A DNA stretch of 64,000 nt, from positions 1,625,239-1,689,238 of the forward strand of contig NZ_LT629939.1 of NCBI RefSeq assembly GCF_900104615.1, read 5' to 3'. Both the position numbers and the translations under genes were made by a program. Source of the stretch: Merdimmobilis hominis. Its GTDB lineage: Bacteria > Bacillota > Clostridia > Oscillospirales > Ruminococcaceae. The notes beneath the pieces were generated by a model. It was given only the letters and a program-made list of their open reading frames with translations. It did no database searches and had not been told where the DNA came from. This document shows positions 57,677 to 64,000 of this stretch, piece by piece. Position 1 is the first letter of the stretch, and each line of letters begins with the position of its first letter.

Positions 57677-60600
57677 TTACAGCTTGACCTTTTTACGGCC
57701 TATTGGGATCAGTTGCGAGCTTTGCCGGCGGACGGCGGACAGCATCTCGCCGGGCGTTGGGGCTTCTTCCGCCTGTTCCGGCATCGTATTTTCCGCCATC
57801 TGCTGCATCTTCTCATCTACCATGCTGTTCAACTCATGAACATCGGTTGTAATGAGCTCATGTTCCAGCTTGCTGGATACGATCTTAATGGCAACGCTGC
57901 TTCCGCTTCCGACCAGCAGCGCCTGGCCGCGTTCCAATCCTTGTACAATGTCTACCTCACGCTGCTCCAGATCCAGGCTGTCCCGCAGCAGGCTGAGAGC
58001 AACCGGTTCGGTGGCCATAATCATGCCAAGAGAACAGGAGTTGAGGATAGCCTGAGCATAGGAACCGTTATCCAGCGCGAAGAAGTCCGCAAGCTCCTGA
58101 GTAACGGCCACGGCGCCGGCGCCATAGCCTCGGAAGGTCTTGAACATCTCCAGGACGGATTGGGCTGCCTCCTCCGGCGCTCCCTTACCGACCAGCCGCC
58201 AGATCTCGTCAATAAAGACGCGCTTATTCTGGGTACGGTCTTCCTTGACCTTATCCAAAATAAAGTCAAGGGCAATGTACATGGCGATGGGCAGCATCTT
58301 CTTATTCCGCTCGAAGGCTGACAGGTCAATGACGATGTACTTGTTGTCCAGGGCCACATTGGTCTGTTCAGAGAAGTTTTTGGCCGATCCAGTGACATAT
58401 TTACTCATGATATTGCGAATTCGGCTCATGCGCGGGTCATCGGCCATGTTGTCAGAGAGATCCTTCAGAGTGGGCATCTTCCGGTATTCGCCCGGGTTGT
58501 CAGGGTCGCTCAGGGAAGCGTTGTCATCTGTGATTCCAAACTTTCGGTAGGTAGCCATCATGTGGCCGTTAAGAAGCTGTTCCTCCTCATTGGTGATGTC
58601 CGGCACCATGATTTCAAACAGGGTTTCCAGAGAGGAAATCTTCTCCGAAAGGATACTCTCCTCCATGTCGTCGCTGTCCAGAATTTTAGATACCATCGCT
58701 GTACGCTCATCGTTTTTGCGAATCGCCATCACATTGATGCAGTGCGGGGAGCCGGGGGCAATGCGGATAAACTGCCCGCCAATGGCGTCGCAGCTCCGCT
58801 TAAACTCCTTGCCCTTGAGCGGCGCAATGATGAAGACCTGAATCCCCGCCTCTCTGGTATGCAACGCCTGAACCAGCATGTTATAGGTTTTGCCCGCACC
58901 CGAGCTGCCGCAGATATACATGTTGGCGTTCTTATACCGTGCCGTATCGAACACATCCGGCATAACCAGGGAACCGTTGGTGAGGTTGGTGCCCATCAGG
59001 ATGCCGTTATCGTCCATCAACTCATAGCTTGCAAAGGGATAGAGGGAAGCGGCGCCGGAGGTCAGCATATTCCGGTGACCCAGCGCAAAGATGGTGTCAG
59101 GGACCTTGCACAGCGGCAAAGTACCCAGGAAAGCGTCCTCCTGATGGAAGTTTGCCGGAACACACTCCATGTCCATATCCTCAAACATGGAGCTGATGGC
59201 GTGCATCCGGTTGAACAGCGTTTCTTCGTTCATCGCGATGACCGTGATAATGGTCGTCACATAGAAGAAGTCCTCTCCATTGCTCAGCCCGTCCTTGATG
59301 TACTGGGCGGATCGGGCTTTGCCCAACATCTGGTCAAACGAATCCGAGTTGGTATTCCGGTCCTTGAGCTGGGCGGAGGACAGGTTGATCTGCCGGCGGG
59401 TGGCCAACCGCACCTTATCCCGTTCGCCGCGGGAAAGAAACACATCCACATCAATGCCGCCGCCGGCATTGATGGCGGAGAACAGCCAGCTGCCCCAGAC
59501 CTGGGAGCGGTAGCCATTGGTGGGGATGTACATGTAGCCGTAGTAAACGCCGTCGATGACCACATACTTACTGCTGGTCATATCAATGCTCAACGGGGCG
59601 ATAAAATCAGCGGCCGTGATCTGCCGGTCGGGATAGGCCGCAAGCTGGTTGTATGCGAAGTCCACCTTATCTGCATAGCTCATGCCGTAGGTATTGAAGC
59701 GTTCCAGTTGAGAGAACAGGATGTTGTAGATGAAATCCACCTCGTCCTGCTCGTCAGCAAACTCGTAAACCACGTTATTGCAGCGCTTGAACTGCTGCTT
59801 TGCGCGGGAAACGGCGTTTTCCAGAGCCAGCTTCCGCTGCTTATCGGTGGTATTGCGGTTGGACTGGCTCTCATCATACTCCAGGATAAGGAAGAACTGC
59901 CGGCTCACGCCGTTCTGGGTCGCATTGGAGCGCAGGGTGTTGATGTAGTCCAGCATCATGGCCCGACATTTTTCATTCTCCTCTTCCTGGATCCGCTTCT
60001 GCATCGCTTCGATAAACCCTTCCACATCGGCGCTCTTGGCCATGGTTTTAATCTGGATGTTCACCGGGCAGGTGCGCAGGAGGATGGCGAACTGGTCGAT
60101 GGTGTAGTTCTGCTGCTCTGGAGAGAGCATGGGGAAGTTGATAGGCGCCACACAGAGAATACGGATGAAGCGGCCGCCTTTGGTGATAATGCAGCGATCC
60201 TCGATGCGGTCGATGGGCATATACTCCTGAGAGGAAATATTCCGCTGTATTCCATCATCCGACTCCGGTGCCTTGGGCATGGAGAGGACATACTTTTTGC
60301 GGAATTCCGCATAGATCTCCTTGCGCTGCTTTTTGGTAATAGTCTCGCCCAGGCCGATCCGGCGCTGGATCTCCTGCTCTGCCAGGCTGTCCGCGTGCTC
60401 GGTTTCCGACTTCCGCTTTTCATCCCATTCCTTCTTAACACGGGCAGCCTCCTCATCATCCGCCTTCTTCTGCTCCGCCTTTTTGGCCTTGAGCTCTTTC
60501 TGAAGGGCTTTGAGATTGGCTTTCAGTTCTTTCTGTTTTGCCCGGTCTTTGGTATCCTTGAGAAGCATCTGAAGTTCGGAAATCTGATCCTCCAAATCAG

Positions 60601-60937
60601 AAAAGGGTCCCTTTTCTACGCTTTCTTCGCCTTCCTCTATGCGGTATTCCAGGATCCGGCGGTTTTTGCGGAACCGAAGATAGGTTTTGAGAAACTGGGT
60701 AAGGGATTCCCTGTTATAACCGATCAGAGCCACTGCCGCCAGGGGAACACAGATAATAAGCATCAGGATAATTTTGATACTCAGGTCGCTGAAATGGACG
60801 AATTGCCAGAACAGGATCCCCGGGATGAACGAAAGCAGCGAGGCTTCAATCCAGTTCCGGGCAGGGATCCCGAACGCGGATGGCCCATCAAAGATATTCG
60901 CCGGGATGTGATATGCCCGGCTCTGTTCTTCTGCCAT
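57677..60937 (-). CDS. VirB4/TraE-type conjugation ATPase
   Basis: 1086 aa. Two membrane helices near the N-terminus (about 28-46 and 52-70), as in fused PrgI/VirB3-VirB4 proteins of Gram-positive elements; a charged coiled coil at about 105-185; then the ATPase: Walker A CGSSGAGKTYNML (about 683), Walker B RVFIDEIWRLVG (about 905) and AVAVTQELADFF. It energises the type IV secretion channel. AAAGGAG before the ATG. Starts 13 nt after the M23 peptidase gene. Confidence 0.93.
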   Translation of the reverse strand: MAEEQSRAYHIPANIFDGPSAFGIPARNWIEASLLSFIPGILFWQFVHFSDLSIKIILMLIICVPLAAVALIGYNRESLTQFLKTYLRFRKNRRILEYRIEEGEESVEKGPFSDLEDQISELQMLLKDTKDRAKQKELKANLKALQKELKAKKAEQKKADDEEAARVKKEWDEKRKSETEHADSLAEQEIQRRIGLGETITKKQRKEIYAEFRKKYVLSMPKAPESDDGIQRNISSQEYMPIDRIEDRCIITKGGRFIRILCVAPINFPMLSPEQQNYTIDQFAILLRTCPVNIQIKTMAKSADVEGFIEAMQKRIQEEENEKCRAMMLDYINTLRSNATQNGVSRQFFLILEYDESQSNRNTTDKQRKLALENAVSRAKQQFKRCNNVVYEFADEQDEVDFIYNILFSQLERFNTYGMSYADKVDFAYNQLAAYPDRQITAADFIAPLSIDMTSSKYVVIDGVYYGYMYIPTNGYRSQVWGSWLFSAINAGGGIDVDVFLSRGERDKVRLATRRQINLSSAQLKDRNTNSDSFDQMLGKARSAQYIKDGLSNGEDFFYVTTIITVIAMNEETLFNRMHAISSMFEDMDMECVPANFHQEDAFLGTLPLCKVPDTIFALGHRNMLTSGAASLYPFASYELMDDNGILMGTNLTNGSLVMPDVFDTARYKNANMYICGSSGAGKTYNMLVQALHTREAGIQVFIIAPLKGKEFKRSCDAIGGQFIRIAPGSPHCINVMAIRKNDERTAMVSKILDSDDMEESILSEKISSLETLFEIMVPDITNEEEQLLNGHMMATYRKFGITDDNASLSDPDNPGEYRKMPTLKDLSDNMADDPRMSRIRNIMSKYVTGSAKNFSEQTNVALDNKYIVIDLSAFERNKKMLPIAMYIALDFILDKVKEDRTQNKRVFIDEIWRLVGKGAPEEAAQSVLEMFKTFRGYGAGAVAVTQELADFFALDNGSYAQAILNSCSLGMIMATEPVALSLLRDSLDLEQREVDIVQGLERGQALLVGSGSSVAIKIVSSKLEHELITTDVHELNSMVDEKMQQMAENTMPEQAEEAPTPGEMLSAVRRQSSQLIPIGRKKVKL

Positions 60938-60950
60938 GAAAAACTCCTTT

Positions 60951-62951
60951 CTAAGGTCTCAGGTACGACAGGAATTCAAAGAACTCCACAGGGTTGCGTA
61001 TGGTATCGCCCACATGCAGCTGGAAGTGCAGGTGCGGGCCGGTAGACAGGCCGGTAGATCCCACATAGCCGATCACATCGCCGGCACTCACCGGGTCGCC
61101 CTGGCGGTAGTTGCCGAACGCCGACATGTGCGCATACATCGTGCAGACCGGCTCGCCGTTGTAATCACCGTGATAGACCACAATGTAATTGCCGAAACCG
61201 TTGGGCATTTGGGCAATGAAGAGGACAACGCCATCTGTGGCCGCCAGAATTGGGGTCCCTGACGGCGCTGCAAAATCAATGCCTGTATGCCATGGATCCG
61301 ACGCAAAATCTCTTGGCCCGTAATGGCTTGACATATTGGGGTTCGTGTAGCCCTGCAGTGGGAAGGTATGCGTACCGCCTGGGTCATACTCCATCCCGTC
61401 GATCATGTCCTTCAGCTGTTGGAGGGCATTGGCGATATTGGCGCCGACTGTCCCGCCTTGGATTGCATCGGTATAATAGCCGCCCTCGACATACATGCCA
61501 AAGTAAGTATCACTGGCTGAGCCAAACAGATCAGCCAGGTAGTTGGCCATTTCCGCAGCGCGGTCAATCTGTTCCTGATCTGCGTTCAGCTTATCGGCAT
61601 AAAAGCTGATACCTTTGTCCTTGAGATCGTAGGTGTACTTGATGTTGATAACGGCTATGGTAATTTCATATTCCGTCCCATCCGCATGATACCTCGTTTC
61701 TGTTCTGGTAGTCACTCCGCCGTATGTGATGCTGTAAAGGTCATGGATAATAAACTCGTTCCAAATACCATCCCATTTTCGGCCGATCCAATCTGTAAAT
61801 TGACCGTAAAGGCCGCCGGTGATTTCGTTGGCAAACAGTTCAAACAAGGCGGTAAACCAGTTTTTCTTTTGGGTGTCGATCAGGCTCAGAACCAGATTGA
61901 TATTGGATGAAGCTGATTCCAGGTACTCATCTGAGCCCCGCAAAAAAGCGACGCTATGGGTGAACTCATATTTATCATAGCTGCCGTCGTTCATAACGCT
62001 GCGGATGGCGTTCTGATCTTCTTCCTGCATAGAAATATGAGGATAAGCATCAGGCGGCGCTGCCAAAGAGGAAAGGCCGCCCGATTCTGCCTCGTTGAAA
62101 ATCTTTTTTCCTTCATCTACCGCTTCATCCATCGCCCTTTGAATATCTTTTTGATATTCATCTGAGATGTGCTCATAGTAGGTATTATAAGTTTTTTCCA
62201 GCAGCTCCCGGTCATTTAGGGCGTTGCTGTTATCATAAAGGAAGGACGGCTGCATCATGAAGAAGCTCAGAAAGACTGCCACAACGGCGATAGCCATCCC
62301 AATAAATTTGAGAATCGGGACGAGCAGCGCGCCAGCCACCGCACCGGCGGCGGTTCCGGCTGGGCCAGCTGCGGATCCAGCAGCAGCACCGGCTGCGGCG
62401 CCACCTGCAGCGCCTCCCGCTGCCCCACCTGCAGCTGCACCCCCAGCGGCAGCGCCGCCTTCTGCGGCAGCTCCAGCCGCCCCTGCGCCAGCTTCGGCGC
62501 CTGTACCACTGGAAGCAGCTGTGGCTCCAGAACCGCTGGCTCCGCCGCCTGCTGCCGCTCCTTCTGCCCCAGAGCCAGCGGCGGATCCCGTGCCGGGTGA
62601 ACCCATATATTCAGGACCGCCGCCAGACCCGGTAAAATTGCCGTCTGAGCCTCCTGGTGCATTGGATTGGTTTACAGTACCCCCAGGATCAAACGAGCCT
62701 CCAGGGCTATTCTGCGGGAAATCTGAATGTCCTGCGTCCGTGTTCCCGGGTGAATCGGAACCCGATGGCCCCTCACTGTCAGAAGACGGGCTATCCTGCG
62801 GCGCGGAGGGAGGGTCGCTGGGTGCAGCGGCTGGATCCCCTCCAGAATGCCGCCTGGAGGGAAGGCCTTTGATCGCACGGCCAGCAAGGTCTGCCCCTGT
62901 ATTAAGGCCGTCCTCCATTTCATCGGAGGTTCTTCTCTCATCGTCGCTCAT
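60951..62951 (-). CDS. M23-family peptidoglycan peptidase of the transfer system
   Basis: 666 aa. N-terminal ~200 residues are Gly/Ser/Pro/Ala low complexity, including a long Ala-Gly tract, then one membrane helix (about 210-235), a helical stalk, and a C-terminal M23 domain with HTGIDFAAPSGTPILA, and STGPHLHFQLHVG as zinc-binding signatures. It should cut the wall to let the transfer channel through. The Ala-Gly region is GC-rich and repetitive, prone to length change. Ends in TAG. Confidence 0.88.
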   Translation of the reverse strand: MSDDERRTSDEMEDGLNTGADLAGRAIKGLPSRRHSGGDPAAAPSDPPSAPQDSPSSDSEGPSGSDSPGNTDAGHSDFPQNSPGGSFDPGGTVNQSNAPGGSDGNFTGSGGGPEYMGSPGTGSAAGSGAEGAAAGGGASGSGATAASSGTGAEAGAGAAGAAAEGGAAAGGAAAGGAAGGAAGGAAAGAAAGSAAGPAGTAAGAVAGALLVPILKFIGMAIAVVAVFLSFFMMQPSFLYDNSNALNDRELLEKTYNTYYEHISDEYQKDIQRAMDEAVDEGKKIFNEAESGGLSSLAAPPDAYPHISMQEEDQNAIRSVMNDGSYDKYEFTHSVAFLRGSDEYLESASSNINLVLSLIDTQKKNWFTALFELFANEITGGLYGQFTDWIGRKWDGIWNEFIIHDLYSITYGGVTTRTETRYHADGTEYEITIAVINIKYTYDLKDKGISFYADKLNADQEQIDRAAEMANYLADLFGSASDTYFGMYVEGGYYTDAIQGGTVGANIANALQQLKDMIDGMEYDPGGTHTFPLQGYTNPNMSSHYGPRDFASDPWHTGIDFAAPSGTPILAATDGVVLFIAQMPNGFGNYIVVYHGDYNGEPVCTMYAHMSAFGNYRQGDPVSAGDVIGYVGSTGLSTGPHLHFQLHVGDTIRNPVEFFEFLSYLRP

Positions 62952-62985
62952 CTACTCTCTCCCTTCTCCAGTTGTATAGCCATGG

Positions 62986-64000
62986 TCATTTCCGGCGCTT
63001 TCCGCGAGGCGTGGAAGTCCTGGCCTCACGCCGCATCTGATCAACACGGCTGCTGGACATGGTGGAAACGTCCTTCTCTACCGGATTGCTGACATCGACA
63101 AAGCGGGCCAGGTTTTCTCGGGCCTGCTTGACCTGAGCGGAATTGTTCGGATCCACTGTGGCGCCCATCTGAGCATAGGTCTGGGTATGGCCATAAGGAA
63201 CAGTTGTAGCGTCGGTCGGGCCGGCTGTCTTCGGGATAACATAGAAGCCAGTTTCGCCGCTTCCATCGCCGATCCTGCCAACCGACTGGCTGGTATCGAA
63301 TTCCATTGCCCCAGGGACTCCAGCTGCAACGGCCTGTTTCTGGGATTCTACAGCGTTGTCATGTACCATCTGGAAAGCGGTGGAATTGCCGTCTGCATCC
63401 GTATAGACGCCGGTAGCAACGCCGCCTTCCACGCTGTCAAAGGTGACAGAGGAGCCGTCCGTGAAGTTCTGGCCGGAAATGAAGGAGGCGCCATCCGGCT
63501 CCTCGGCATAGTTGAAGTCCTTCAGATTCTCGTTGCCAAAGGCAGTGACGCCATTCATAGCGGCAGCGGCCTCAGCTCCCTTGTAAGAGGAGATAGGCAT
63601 ACTCTTGCCATCCGGTGTGGTAAACCGCTCTGCGCTGGTCGCGGCGGCTCTGACACCATTTGCGGTATTGGAATACTGATGGATGGCGCCCATCGGCTTC
63701 CCGCTGCCGTGGAATTTGTCCGCAAACTCGTTCTGTTGGCCTGCAGAAGCCAGAACGCCGCCATCCACAAAGTCCATTTTGGATCCTGTGCCCTTGATGC
63801 CATTGGTCCCACCAATGCCGTTTTCGCTGTTTGGATTGGTCTTATGCCGCAGCGCATCGTCGATCTCCTGTTGTCCCTTCATCACCTGGGAAGAAGGGCT
63901 GCCCTCCTGACGAAGCAGATCGCCGGATTTGAGCGGCGTCTCGGCGTTCACACGGCGCCCAGGGGCGTCCTGATCGGCCTTTGTGCCGTCCTTGCGGCGG
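62986..64000 (-). CDS. transfer-region protein, 5' end beyond the window
   Basis: 338 visible codons; the frame stays open to the right edge. The C-terminal part is soluble, Ala/Gly/Ser-rich with YSNTANGVRAAATSAERFTT and ends basic (TPRGKRRK). Position upstream of M23 and VirB4 genes suggests the tail of a VirB6/TrbL-like channel protein, but no membrane segment is visible here, so this is speculative. Confidence 0.6.
   Translation of the reverse strand, partial: RRKDGTKADQDAPGRRVNAETPLKSGDLLRQEGSPSSQVMKGQQEIDDALRHKTNPNSENGIGGTNGIKGTGSKMDFVDGGVLASAGQQNEFADKFHGSGKPMGAIHQYSNTANGVRAAATSAERFTTPDGKSMPISSYKGAEAAAAMNGVTAFGNENLKDFNYAEEPDGASFISGQNFTDGSSVTFDSVEGGVATGVYTDADGNSTAFQMVHDNAVESQKQAVAAGVPGAMEFDTSQSVGRIGDGSGETGFYVIPKTAGPTDATTVPYGHTQTYAQMGATVDPNNSAQVKQARENLARFVDVSNPVEKDVSTMSSSRVDQMRREARTSTPRGKRRK

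Noticed and set aside
58562..61045. 827-aa plus-strand open frame
   Set aside because: Antisense to the VirB4-like gene, no ribosome binding site, low-information composition.
1..64000. Genome-wide TAG recoding
   Set aside because: About ten genes end normally in TAG just before terminators or the next ribosome binding site (for example 2319, 17207, 23505, 25994, 41518, 54230, 60951), so the two in-frame TAGs are local events.
1..64000. CRISPR arrays, tRNA or rRNA genes, IS-element ends
   Set aside because: Repeats found are regulatory modules or short tandem arrays; no regular repeat-spacer pattern, cloverleaf, rRNA segment or transposase gene was seen.

Overview
The window looks like an internal piece of a large conjugative element (integrative element or plasmid) from a Gram-positive gut Clostridia, probably Oscillospirales. 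Evidence: AGGAGG-type ribosome binding sites, sigma-A promoters, intrinsic terminators, a SpoVT/AbrB-type regulator, class-B-like sortase and CnaB adhesin, a Gram-positive VirD4/VirB4/M23-peptidase transfer set, and no chromosomal housekeeping, rRNA or tRNA genes that I could see. Most genes lie on the minus strand; the left end carries a plus-strand block.

Layout. 1-475: 3'-truncated minus-strand gene. 973-2319: sigma factor plus membrane anti-sigma-like partner. 2438-4574: small secreted protein, ImmA/IrrE-like protease, zinc-ribbon protein and a sigma-region-4 protein whose ribosome binding site sits in a hairpin. 4734-7060: CHAP endolysin, lipoprotein, holin. 7481-9490: large secreted protein. 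9637-10209: short tyrosine recombinase. 10361-40957: accessory DNA-metabolism and hypothetical genes (SSB, UvrD-like helicase, RecD-like helicase, YqaJ-like nuclease, DUF932, a third sigma factor, an inactive RNase H-like protein, two PIN toxin-antitoxin pairs, a sortase). 41518-49086: membrane-anchored HNH nuclease, sortase, and a giant repeat adhesin split by an in-frame TAG. 49336-64000: transfer genes (S1-domain protein, VirD4/TraG coupling protein, AP2-domain protein, VirB4/TraE ATPase, M23 peptidase, a partial gene).

The most interesting feature is a repeated regulatory module. Seven near-identical ~160-bp copies, all on the minus strand, precede seven operons. Each has a consensus sigma-A promoter (TTGACA-17-TATACT/TACACT), a structured leader with compensatory base changes, a 22-23-codon reading frame whose differences are mostly synonymous or in-frame, and a strong intrinsic terminator starting 7 nt after its UGA. 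This is the architecture of translation-coupled transcription attenuation applied across a regulon that includes SSB, DUF932, the YqaJ nuclease and the RecD-like helicase. An eighth copy of the promoter drives a ~485-nt structured RNA (11579-12063) with its own terminator. A second promoter family (TTGGTC-17-TACTAT, T-rich spacer) drives another gene set, in some cases with the preceding terminator overlapping the -35 box.

Other points are three 16-bp direct repeats at exact 34-bp spacing upstream of 54230-55825, a cluster of TTTGTGCGCACAAA-type operators, two genes with in-frame TAG codons, and a plus-strand small-RNA unit with a perfect consensus promoter. All functional statements come from reading motifs by eye; no database search was run.
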